Shown: in pieces, positions 16,343 to 23,797 of the stretch
Layout: each line of letters begins with the position of its first letter
Numbering within the stretch: position 1 is the stretch's first letter
Assembly: GCA_030605835.1 (NCBI GenBank)
Contig: JAUWHO010000027.1
Coordinates: forward strand, 62,001 to 126,000
DNA from: Candidatus Zixiibacteriota bacterium
Lineage (GTDB): Bacteria; Zixibacteria; MSB-5A5; DG-27
Length of the DNA: 64,000 nt
Direction of reading: 5' to 3'
Made by a program: the position numbers and the translations under genes
Notes under the pieces: generated by a model
What the model was told of the DNA's origin: nothing
Databases searched by the model: none
What the model saw: the letters and a program-made list of their open reading frames with translations, nothing else

Positions 16343-17193
16343 CAGCCGGTCTTCTTTTCCTCTCTACCTCTGGTGACGAAATACGCGAGGTTTCCAATTA
16401 TTATGAAGAACACCACAATCATATGGGCAAACGACTGCGAGAGCATAAACTTCGTCCCCTTGCCGATGAAACCGGTCAGTTTCTCGAACTCGGCGGCTCC
16501 CTTCATCCCCCCGGAAAGCCCGGTGAGCTGTCCGGTGCCGATGTAGGGATAGACCAAGGGGGCCTGGACGGCGGTATTGGCGGCTCCCATCCTGGCGTGG
16601 AAGCGGTCCACCGCAAACTGCACCCACTCCACGGTGCCGGGGTAGCCGGCGGAGAGATTAAAGACGTAATCGAAGTTGCTGAAGTTCACGATCCCCCGCA
16701 TCAGGGGAATCTCCTCAATCGAGGTTCCTCGAAAATCGCGCGGGAAGGTAGCGGGGATGCTGGAGCCCATCCTCTGGATGACCAGCTCGTTTCCGGGAGA
16801 GTAACCGAGGTTGACGTAATCCACCCCGTAGATCGGTTCCTTGTCAAAATAGTTTTCCTCACTGAAGACGGTCTCCAATGCCAAATTCGCCTGCATCGGA
16901 CCCATCGGCCACAGCCCGATTATTATCACCTTCAAGTTCCGGTCGAAACATAAACGCAGGCCGGTGATGGCCTGAGGTTGAAGCTCCGGGGCGCTGGGCG
17001 GGTCGTAGTCAAACGCCATCAAGACCTTGGAACCGGGGGGAAGCTCCATAAAGGCATCATAGAGGGTCTGAACCTCCGGAGTAATCTCGATCGTCTGTTC
17101 GATGTCCAGAAACAGTGGAACGATGAGCGCCACGCCGACGAAGAGGAAGATCACCCGCCGGTCAATGCTCATCAGTTTTTCGAAGAACTTCAA
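16342..17193 (-). CDS. Cassette A gene 3: bitopic protein with large extracytoplasmic domain
   Basis: A 283-residue protein: SIDRRVIFLFVG into the first helix, EITPEVQTLYDAFMELPPG, DYDPPSAPELQPQ, a CFDRNLKVIIIGLWPMGP strand region, YVNLGYSPG, IPLMRGI, GGMKGAAEFEKL, and a second helix before a short basic tail. The central region has the regular hydrophobic strand / polar helix rhythm of an alpha/beta fold. It lies 35 bases after gene 2 and touches gene 4. Confidence 0.8.
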   Translation of the reverse strand: MKFFEKLMSIDRRVIFLFVGVALIVPLFLDIEQTIEITPEVQTLYDAFMELPPGSKVLMAFDYDPPSAPELQPQAITGLRLCFDRNLKVIIIGLWPMGPMQANLALETVFSEENYFDKEPIYGVDYVNLGYSPGNELVIQRMGSSIPATFPRDFRGTSIEEIPLMRGIVNFSNFDYVFNLSAGYPGTVEWVQFAVDRFHARMGAANTAVQAPLVYPYIGTGQLTGLSGGMKGAAEFEKLTGFIGKGTKFMLSQSFAHMIVVFFIIIGNLAYFVTRGREEKKTG

Positions 17194-17228
17194 AGAAGAC
17201 TCCTCCGAGACTAATCGCTTAACTTCCC

Positions 17229-17882
17229 TTATTCCCCTCCGGTGATGGTCCTCTCAATTCCTAAAATCACCCTCAGGGAGGTCGACATTATCCCCAGCGC
17301 AATGCCGATCATAATCGCCCGCTGTCCCGCCATGTTGGGGACCATCATTATCCAGCCCGCCAGATCCGAGAGCCGATACCCCTGGGGCAACCAAGAGGTC
17401 ATGAGGTCCCCCACCGGAACCCTCCCCAGCATCACGAAAAACCCCGCCAAAAGAAGCAGAGTTGCCTCGAATGTTCTGGCCCGAAAGGCTCTGTAGGAGG
17501 CTGACGCTACAAAGAATGCCAGAAGGGCAAACATCGTCGCCGAGAGGGGGGTGAATATATTCACGTAAATGTAGTCAAATGCCGTCCCCGATTCCTGAAA
17601 AGCACGTCCGCCGGAGAAAAAGAATCCAGCGACGGTTATCATGAAGAACCCACAGATGATCACAAGGGCATAGGGCCAGTCCTTCGCCCTCTTGTAAACT
17701 TTCTCCGAGCTGAGTTTCAACAGATTCAAAACTCCCAGCCAGATGGCGCAGGCGGCGATGATTAGAATCCAATCGGTGAAGAGGTGCTCGATGATATTGA
17801 AGGGTTTGTGGGGGACGAAAAACTGGATGATATAAACAAACCCAACGATAGCGGTCAAGAGCAGCGGAACCTGTCTTCTCAT
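17229..17882 (-). CDS. Cassette A gene 2: six-TM membrane protein (MRRQ family)
   Basis: A 217-residue protein with MRRQVPLLLT, VPHKPF, SASYRAFRARTFEATLLLL, MLGRVPVGD, VPNMAGQRAIMIGIALG and the C-terminal VILGIERTITGGE. The ending differs from the ERTYLG of copies B and C. Nine bases separate it from gene 1. The basic MRRQ start and the RAFRAR cluster would both be cytoplasmic in a six-helix N-in model. Confidence 0.8.
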   Translation of the reverse strand: MRRQVPLLLTAIVGFVYIIQFFVPHKPFNIIEHLFTDWILIIAACAIWLGVLNLLKLSSEKVYKRAKDWPYALVIICGFFMITVAGFFFSGGRAFQESGTAFDYIYVNIFTPLSATMFALLAFFVASASYRAFRARTFEATLLLLAGFFVMLGRVPVGDLMTSWLPQGYRLSDLAGWIMMVPNMAGQRAIMIGIALGIMSTSLRVILGIERTITGGE

Positions 17883-17891
17883 AATCTATCC

Positions 17892-19082
17892 CTACTGCAC
17901 TCTGAAGAGCTGAGCGAAATTGAAAAGACCGAAAGAGTGAACGATCACGCCTATGAGAATCGCCAAAAGGATCACGACCTTGCCGACATCCTGCCCCTTG
18001 AGACTGCCCAGAAGTTTCGGCTCCTTCGAAAGATAGGCGGAGGCGGCAAAAAGCTCCTCCCCGATCAGGGTGTAATCACATGCGGCCACGAAGAAGGGCA
18101 GCTGCGCCGGCATCGCGGTCCCTGCAATCTGAATGGCGCCGATGTAGTTGCCGGTCTCCGCTAAGATCAGCGACTCCGCGAAGAAGGCTCCCTGATAGAA
18201 AATCGTGGCCGGTTTCTCCCGGACGATAAGCCCGTCCACACCGGCGGCGTAGCCGAACTGCTCGTCGGTGAGGTAATGAATCGCATCCTCTTTGTAGGCA
18301 TCCGGTCGACCGGCATTTAAGTAAGCCTCCTTCACCGTCTCCCGACAGGCGACCATGACCATGGAACGGGAGACCGGGATCTCCAGTTGAGCATCGTATT
18401 CGGCGACGAGCTTGGCAACTCGCCCTAAGATTATCACCCCGGCGATGGTCTGGAGGTTATATATGTCCTGAATGCCGGGGATGAAGAATATCTTCCTGCC
18501 CATCTCGGTGGCTCTGCCCACGGCTTCATCCACCGCCTCCAGGCCGGCGATCTTTCGGATGTAAAGTTTCTTGCCGGATTTGGCCCGGTTTATGAAGAAA
18601 AGGATCGCCAGACCTATTATCAAACAACCTATGAGGGTATTTATCCTGCCGGTATGAAACCACTGCTGCTTACTTTGAGCCGGGGGGGAAGCCTCGGAAT
18701 CGGAGTAGAGGTCTCCTCTCACTGCTCTGATTCTATAAGTATACTCGACCCCATCCCTGGCCTCGTTGTCGAAGGTCTCCTCCGCGCCGGCAGGAGCATC
18801 TGCAGTTTGCTGGAACTCTCCCCGGGGGTAGATGGCGCGCAAAATCTTATACCCCGCGAAGAGGCTGTCGTCTGGTCTATCATCCGGTGATTTCTTCCAG
18901 CGGATGGTGATCGAGCTTCCGGCGTCGTTGGGAGTGTCAAAGGCGACAACTTCGGTGACCGGAGCCGGCGGTGTGGTTGTGATGTCAGCCGATTCGGTTT
19001 GCGCGATTAAGGTAGGAGAGAAAAGGAGCAGACAGATCAGAGTGAAGTATTTCTTTTGGTTTCTGAGTTTTCCAGTTGCCAC
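17892..19082 (-). CDS. Cassette A gene 1: signal peptide, FN3 domain, TM, DUF6754-like domain (first gene of the operon)
   Basis: A 396-residue protein beginning with GTG at 19080-19082 behind a GGCGAGAGTGAA ribosome site. Order: signal peptide (YFTLICLLLFSPTLIAQ), FN3 domain (AFDTPNDAGSSITIRW ... YTYRIRAVRG), membrane helix (TLIGCLIIGLAILFFIN), cytosolic domain (AVDEAVGRATEMGRKIFFIP, ETVKEAYLNAGRPDAY, EQFGYAAGVDGLI, CDYTLIGEELFAASAYLS) and a C-terminal hydrophobic segment. It is the first gene after a long leader with an intrinsic terminator (19119-19154) and a promoter at 19285-19313, so its expression may set that of all 17 genes. Confidence 0.82.
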   Translation of the reverse strand: MATGKLRNQKKYFTLICLLLFSPTLIAQTESADITTTPPAPVTEVVAFDTPNDAGSSITIRWKKSPDDRPDDSLFAGYKILRAIYPRGEFQQTADAPAGAEETFDNEARDGVEYTYRIRAVRGDLYSDSEASPPAQSKQQWFHTGRINTLIGCLIIGLAILFFINRAKSGKKLYIRKIAGLEAVDEAVGRATEMGRKIFFIPGIQDIYNLQTIAGVIILGRVAKLVAEYDAQLEIPVSRSMVMVACRETVKEAYLNAGRPDAYKEDAIHYLTDEQFGYAAGVDGLIVREKPATIFYQGAFFAESLILAETGNYIGAIQIAGTAMPAQLPFFVAACDYTLIGEELFAASAYLSKEPKLLGSLKGQDVGKVVILLAILIGVIVHSFGLFNFAQLFRVQ

Positions 19083-19118
19083 TACTTCACTCTCGCCAAC
19101 AGTAGCAGTGTTCGATCA

Positions 19119-19154
19119 CAAAAAAACCATTGGGAGGTGGTCATTCCCAATGGT
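19119..19154 (-). terminator. Intrinsic terminator in the leader of the cassette operon (possible attenuator)
   Basis: Read on the minus strand, ACCATTGGGA (19154-19145) pairs with TCCCAATGGT (19135-19126), a perfect 10-bp stem with a 9-base loop, followed at once by a T7 run. No complete gene ends here; the hairpin lies about 37 bases upstream of the first cassette gene and about 125 bases downstream of its promoter, as in attenuated leaders. Confidence 0.75.
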
Positions 19155-19155
19155 G

Positions 19156-19242
19156 TTAGAACCGAAACAAGCAGGACAAAATCCTTATCCCGGTGTCGAA
19201 ATTGACTTGTCGTTTTGAGGTGTTAGTTCCTGCTTTTCTCAC
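19156..19242 (-). other. Possible 28-codon leader peptide ORF
   Basis: A GTG at 19240-19242 opens a 28-residue frame (MRKAGTNTSKRQ...ILSCLFRF) whose TAA stop at 19156-19158 is two bases from the terminator stem. A ribosome at the stop would cover the 5' arm of the stem. There is no good ribosome site, so this may be chance. The same RNA also has an AAGCAGGA/TCCTGCTT pairing (19228-19235 with 19169-19176). Confidence 0.3.
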
Positions 19243-19284
19243 GTAAGCCAATCAACTAAGCCGCATGGTCTCAGATTTCCGCAA

Positions 19285-19313
19285 AATCTAGGCAAAAGAG
19301 TCGGCGATGTCAA
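19285..19313 (-). promoter_or_regulatory. Sigma70-like promoter of the 17-gene cassette operon
   Basis: On the minus strand TTGACA (19313-19308), a 17-base spacer and TAGATT (19290-19285). The predicted start of transcription is near 19278, giving a leader of about 195 bases before the first gene. Confidence 0.7.
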
Positions 19314-20380
19314 GCGAAAACTCCGATTTGGCGAAGCAGAGGAGAGATGGCAATATCCTCTTCCTTCCGCAGAGACGGAGGCCTCACCGCGCCTCCAGAG
19401 TAAATTTGCCCTTGGTAGATTCAGGTCTGGCGGTTATCTTAAGCCAAAACGCTTGTCGAGAATTGCCGAACTTGAAGAGACCACCCCTCGAATCTTACAC
19501 CAAGGGTTACCTCTTAGCCATCCTTGCCGCTTTCTTCTCGGCCTGCACCATCAGCGTCGGCAAGGCGGTATTGCTCACCGCAGAACCGCTCAGGTTCACA
19601 TGTTTTTTGTTTATCTGTGCCTGCTTTTTCAATCTGTTTACAGTTCTACCATCCGATAAGAGAAAGCTAATAAGATCCTTAAACCGTCATTCCTGGGGTT
19701 TAATTCTCCTTCAGGCGGGGCTCTCCTTTTTCGCGGTGTGGTGGTTGTGGTGGGGGGTGTATTATCTCGACCCCACGGTGGCGGCTTTCCTGAGCCGTTT
19801 TCAAACCCCGGCAACGGTTCTTCTGGGCATACTTCTATTGGGAGAGAGGCTGAGGTCGAAGGAGATTCTGGGAGTCATTCTGGTATTCTGCGGGATTTTC
19901 ATCCTCCGCTACAAGACCGGAGTGGAGTTCTCGAGGGGTTTTCTGTTGGTCCTCGGCAGCGCTCTATGTTTCGGCGTTGCGGAGGTGGTGGCGAGGAAGG
20001 GGGTGTTGGAGGTGGAACCCAGCGTTTTCGCTTTCGTGAGAAACTCGGTTGTTACGCTACTGCTCGTCCTTTTGAACCTCGCCTGGGGCCTCCCGAAGGT
20101 GACTGATTTGGGGGAGCTATGGTATCTTATTCCACTGGTGGCGCTGTTTGGACCCTTCCTTGCGAGGTTGACCTTTCTATACTCCATAAGACTGGTGGAG
20201 GTCTCCAAAGCCTCCATTTTAAACCAGACTCAGCCCCTCTTCGTGGCCATTTTGGCTTTCGCTTTCCTGCAAACGATTCCAGGCTTCAGAGAGTGGCTTG
20301 GAGGGATTTTCATATTAGGGGGGTGCATTATGATGATAATCTACCGGCCCCAGTGGGCATCGCGAACCAGGATACAGTAG
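19307..20380 (+). CDS. EamA/DMT-family transporter
   Basis: The 357-residue reading contains ten hydrophobic helices arranged as two EamA repeats: the first around GYLLAILAAFFSACTISVG to FCGIFILRY, the second around GFLLVLGSALCFGVAEVVA to GGCIMMIIYRP. The family exports or imports small metabolites through the inner membrane; the substrate is not readable. The first about 65 residues are polar and Arg-rich, unlike the family, and cover the divergent promoter at 19285-19313, so the real start is probably one of the in-frame TTG codons near 19406-19463. Confidence 0.8.
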   Translation: MSSENSDLAKQRRDGNILFLPQRRRPHRASRVNLPLVDSGLAVILSQNACRELPNLKRPPLESYTKGYLLAILAAFFSACTISVGKAVLLTAEPLRFTCFLFICACFFNLFTVLPSDKRKLIRSLNRHSWGLILLQAGLSFFAVWWLWWGVYYLDPTVAAFLSRFQTPATVLLGILLLGERLRSKEILGVILVFCGIFILRYKTGVEFSRGFLLVLGSALCFGVAEVVARKGVLEVEPSVFAFVRNSVVTLLLVLLNLAWGLPKVTDLGELWYLIPLVALFGPFLARLTFLYSIRLVEVSKASILNQTQPLFVAILAFAFLQTIPGFREWLGGIFILGGCIMMIIYRPQWASRTRIQ

Positions 20381-20536
20381 ACGAAATCTAGATGACCTGG
20401 TCCGGTTTGATGGCTAGGAACCACGTCTCACAAAGAATATAGTCCAAGCCAAGGGCTTTTCCGCTTTTCTCTTGACATATCGGTGTCATGCACTACCTTT
20501 CCCTTAGCAGCAGGGAATAAGAAGGTAAAGGCGGGA

Positions 20537-22321
20537 ATGATTATTTCGGGGAATAGAACGAAGCTGTTAAGGCTATTGCTAGTAGCTCTATTAGCAGCCC
20601 CTCCATTGGCAAATGCGGAGCTTGTGGAGCCGGTGCTTATGCCCGGCTGGCCATTTTCTGTGACCTTCTCTGGTTACCTTGACCGATGGTTCTTATTTTA
20701 CAACTCGGGCTGTAATTTCCTCAACGTGGATCCCGAGCAGCAACAGTTTGAACTCACCTTCGGGCTTCTGGATTCCAACATCTATCTTTTGGAGAAGGAG
20801 GCTGTCCATCATCCGGGTTGGCCGGTTAAGGATTTCGGGCTGCCGATGTGCGATATTGCCGTCGGCGATGTCGACGGAGATGGAAGCCAGGAGCTGGTTG
20901 GAGTTTATCTGGAATATGATTTGGACCCTCGCTTTCGGATGCACGTTTTCAGACAGGATGGAACCGACCTTCCCGGGTTCCCCAGAGAGTTCGAGATTGA
21001 CCACACTAGCGCGGCCCCCTTCAGCATCACCCTTGTCGATTTGAACGGAGACGACAAACTGGAGATAATCTACTGCCGGGTTGCTTACGATTCTACAATT
21101 TACGTTTTAGACCATCATGGGGATAATTTCCCGGGCTGGCCTCAGGTGACTCACGGGGACAGGATGTCCGGGATCCCCGCCTCCGTGGGGGATATTGACA
21201 ACGATGGGGAGCCGGAAATTGTCGCCACCGGTTATTTCAGCATTTGGGCCTGGAGAGCCGACGGCTCCTTGTTCCCCGGCTGGCCGGTTTTTTATGACTC
21301 CACTTATTTTAACATAAGGCAGAGCGCGGCGGCCTTAGCTGATCTCGATGGAGACCAGGACTTGGAAATCATCATCTCCTCCAGCGAAGGCGGGGGCTGG
21401 GGAGGTCAGCTTTCGGTTTACCACCACGATGGGCAGCAATTTGAAGGATGGCCATACTATTTCAGCGACGGTTTCTTCTGGTCGACGCCCGCTATTGCGG
21501 ACATCGATAATGACGGTTCTCTGGACATTGTGGGGATGACCTGGTCGGGCGAAGATAATTTCTTCGTTTTTGAGGCCGACGGCAGGGTCAAAGAGGGGTG
21601 GCCAATAACACATGGATGGACCTCCTATATCGGACCAGCGCTGGCGGACGTTGATGGTGATGGTTTCTGCGATATCATTTGGGGAAGCTCTCACAATTTC
21701 GCCTGGCAGCATCCGGATTCCATATTGGGTCTCTATTTCGCTTACGATTACCGCGGAGAGCTATTGTCCGGCTGGCCGGTGGAAGTGAATGGTTTTGCGG
21801 GGCAAACTGCAACGATTCTTGACATCGATAATGACGGCAATCTCAACATGGTGCTCGTGGGTGATTACATGAGCACAGTCCGCGATCTGCAGACTGCTTA
21901 CATCTATTTGTATGACCTAGGTGTTCCCGCCACTGAAGAGAGTGTCCAGTGGGGGAAGTTCGGCCACGACCAGTACAATACCAACAACTACCATTTCAAG
22001 GTGCCTCCACTTACAGGAGTGTCGGATTTTCCCAGTCCTGTTCTACCTGGGGAGTTCTCCCTTTGCCAAAACTACCCGAATCCATTCAACGCAAGCACAG
22101 TGATAAAGTTCAAAGCGCAAGCAAAGCAGGCGAAGGTGGAGATTTTCGATCTTGCCGGGAGAAAGGTCAGATCATTCAACGTGAAGGATCTTTTCGGTGA
22201 AAGGCGGATAATCTGGGATGGCACCAACGAGATTGGTCAGAAGGTCTCCAGCGGGATATACTTTTACAGACTCACCACAGGTGATCGTTCTCAGACAGAG
22301 AGAATGTTGTTGCTGCGCTGA
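20537..22321 (+). CDS. Secreted FG-GAP/VCBS-repeat protein with C-terminal sorting domain
   Basis: A 594-residue secreted protein. Signal peptide LLRLLLVALLAAPPLANA; then about six FG-GAP/VCBS-type blades, each with an Asp-rich calcium-like loop such as VGDVDGDGSQE, LVDLNGDDKLE, VGDIDNDGEPE, IADIDNDGSLD, LADVDGDGFCD and ILDIDNDGNLN alternating with PGWP strands; then a C-terminal domain of about 90 residues with NYPNPFNASTVIKF and GRKV. The C-terminal domain is the FlgD-like/type IX sorting module common in FCB bacteria. The ATG at 20537 has an AAAGGCGGGA site; an upstream in-frame ATG at 20483 is less likely. A TTGACA at 20472-20477 may be its -35 element. Confidence 0.85.
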   Translation: MIISGNRTKLLRLLLVALLAAPPLANAELVEPVLMPGWPFSVTFSGYLDRWFLFYNSGCNFLNVDPEQQQFELTFGLLDSNIYLLEKEAVHHPGWPVKDFGLPMCDIAVGDVDGDGSQELVGVYLEYDLDPRFRMHVFRQDGTDLPGFPREFEIDHTSAAPFSITLVDLNGDDKLEIIYCRVAYDSTIYVLDHHGDNFPGWPQVTHGDRMSGIPASVGDIDNDGEPEIVATGYFSIWAWRADGSLFPGWPVFYDSTYFNIRQSAAALADLDGDQDLEIIISSSEGGGWGGQLSVYHHDGQQFEGWPYYFSDGFFWSTPAIADIDNDGSLDIVGMTWSGEDNFFVFEADGRVKEGWPITHGWTSYIGPALADVDGDGFCDIIWGSSHNFAWQHPDSILGLYFAYDYRGELLSGWPVEVNGFAGQTATILDIDNDGNLNMVLVGDYMSTVRDLQTAYIYLYDLGVPATEESVQWGKFGHDQYNTNNYHFKVPPLTGVSDFPSPVLPGEFSLCQNYPNPFNASTVIKFKAQAKQAKVEIFDLAGRKVRSFNVKDLFGERRIIWDGTNEIGQKVSSGIYFYRLTTGDRSQTERMLLLR

Positions 22322-22359
22322 TTAGATCACCACGGAAAGGAGATATCGTATTTGTTCTC

Positions 22360-23382
22360 TCAGGGTATGATCCCCTTTTCTGTGATTATGGCACTTACAA
22401 GTGATGCTGGAGTGACATCAAAAGCGGGATTGTAGACCTTCAACCCCCTCACGTTGATTTTCCCTTTGCCACTTTGCAGGACCTCGGACTTGTCTCTCTC
22501 CTCGATGACGATTTTGCTTCCGTTGGGAATAGACTGGTCAAAGGTAGAGCTCGGAGCGGCAACGTACAAGGGAACCTTATGGTGGTTCGCCAGGACTGCC
22601 AGAGGATAGGTCCCGATCTTGTTGGCGAAATCAAGGTTTTTGGCGATGCGGTCGGCCCCTACAATCACCAGGTCGATAGCTCCCGACGCCAAAAGAGATC
22701 CAGCCATATTATCACAAATCAGAGTGGTATCGATCCCCTGTCTTCTCAGCTCCCAGGCGGTGAGCCTTGCCCCCTGCAGAACCGGCCTGGTCTCATCCGC
22801 AAACACCTTCACCTCTTTGCCCTTTGAAACCGCAGTGTAAATCACCCCTAAGGCGGTGCCGATTCCGCCGGTGGCCAGTGCTCCAGCATTGCAATGCGTC
22901 AGTATGGTCGCCCTCTTGGGAATCAGCTTGTTGCCGTTTTCCCCGATGGCCCGGCACATCTGCCGGTCCTCTTCGTGAATTTGTAAGGCCTCCTGCAACA
23001 GTAGCTTGAAAATCTCGGATGGGGTTTCGGCAAGATTGCTTTCGATTAGTTTCTCCTGCCTCTTTAGCGCCCAGAAGAGATTCACCGCCGTCGGTCTGGT
23101 GGAAGCAAGTGTCTCGGAGGCCCTCTTCAGTTTCTTAAAGAAGCTCTCTCCTTTGAGGTCACGGTATTCTTTAGCGGCAAGCGCCATCCCGTAGCCCGCC
23201 GCTACCCCGATGGCAGGCGCTCCCCTCACCACCAGATTCTTTATGGCGTATGCTACCTTCTTGTGATCGTCGCAGTCGAAGTAAACAAACTGCTGGGGCA
23301 ATTTCCTCTGGTCGATGAGTCGCAGTTTCCCCTTGGTCCATCTGAGAGTTTCGAATTTCAGGCGAACCAGATCACTCTCCAA
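22360..23382 (-). CDS. mtnA: S-methyl-5-thioribose-1-phosphate isomerase
   Basis: A product of about 340 residues with all landmarks of the MtnA/eIF2B-like family: KLPQQFVYFDCDD, GAPAIGVAAGYG, the catalytic cysteine in LTHCNAGALATGG, DETRPVLQGARLTAWEL, and the catalytic aspartate in GADRIAKNLDFANKIGTY. It isomerises methylthioribose-1-phosphate to methylthioribulose-1-phosphate in methionine salvage. The start is uncertain: no ATG fits. TTG at 23380-23382 overlaps the yjbQ stop region by 11 bases; a GGAGAG site also sits just before a CTG at about 23370. It is the last gene of the pyr operon; no other methionine-salvage gene is present nearby. Confidence 0.88.
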   Translation of the reverse strand: MESDLVRLKFETLRWTKGKLRLIDQRKLPQQFVYFDCDDHKKVAYAIKNLVVRGAPAIGVAAGYGMALAAKEYRDLKGESFFKKLKRASETLASTRPTAVNLFWALKRQEKLIESNLAETPSEIFKLLLQEALQIHEEDRQMCRAIGENGNKLIPKRATILTHCNAGALATGGIGTALGVIYTAVSKGKEVKVFADETRPVLQGARLTAWELRRQGIDTTLICDNMAGSLLASGAIDLVIVGADRIAKNLDFANKIGTYPLAVLANHHKVPLYVAAPSSTFDQSIPNGSKIVIEERDKSEVLQSGKGKINVRGLKVYNPAFDVTPASLVSAIITEKGIIP

Positions 23383-23791
23383 AAAGCTGAACGATGATTT
23401 TTCTCTTGCGGGGGCGATTATCGAAATCCAATAGAACCACCTGCTGCCAGGTGCCCAAAAGAAGCTTCCCCTTCTCGAAGGGAACCCAGAGGTCCGGGCC
23501 CAGAAGGGCAGCCCGGAGGTGGGCATATCCGTTGCCGTCGTGCCAAGTCAAATCGTGGTGATAATTTTTATCGGAGGGGAGAATCTTCTCGAAGAACTCC
23601 GGGAGGTCTTTTAGTAATCCCGGCTCGTATTCAATCGTCGTCACCGCGCCGGTCGACCCGGGAACGAAGACTAAAGCAGCCCCGCGGGAGAGCCCCTCCT
23701 TTTTCAATATGCGGTCTAAGTTTTCGGTGAGGTCGATGATGTGCCCGTACCCCTTGGTCTCGAGGCTGATGGAGCTTGTCTTCACGTTCAT
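23372..23791 (-). CDS. yjbQ: YjbQ/UPF0047 family protein
   Basis: A 139-residue single-domain protein with the UPF0047 signature: VPGSTGAVTTIEYEPGLL, YHHDLTWHDGNGYAHLRAALLG and GTWQQVVLLDFDNRPRKRKI. The histidines in HHDLTWHDGNGYAH form the presumed metal site. Members have been reported to have thiamine-phosphate synthase activity in vitro, but the physiological role is unsettled. It lies six bases after pyrC and overlaps mtnA, so it is part of the pyrimidine operon transcript. Confidence 0.85.
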   Translation of the reverse strand: MNVKTSSISLETKGYGHIIDLTENLDRILKKEGLSRGAALVFVPGSTGAVTTIEYEPGLLKDLPEFFEKILPSDKNYHHDLTWHDGNGYAHLRAALLGPDLWVPFEKGKLLLGTWQQVVLLDFDNRPRKRKIIVQLFGE

Positions 23792-23797
23792 CGAAAT

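Noticed and set aside
19119-19284. Known riboswitch (c-di-GMP, SAM, TPP, cobalamin) in the cassette leader
   Set aside because: I do not find the core motifs of these classes in the leader; left as an unclassified leader.
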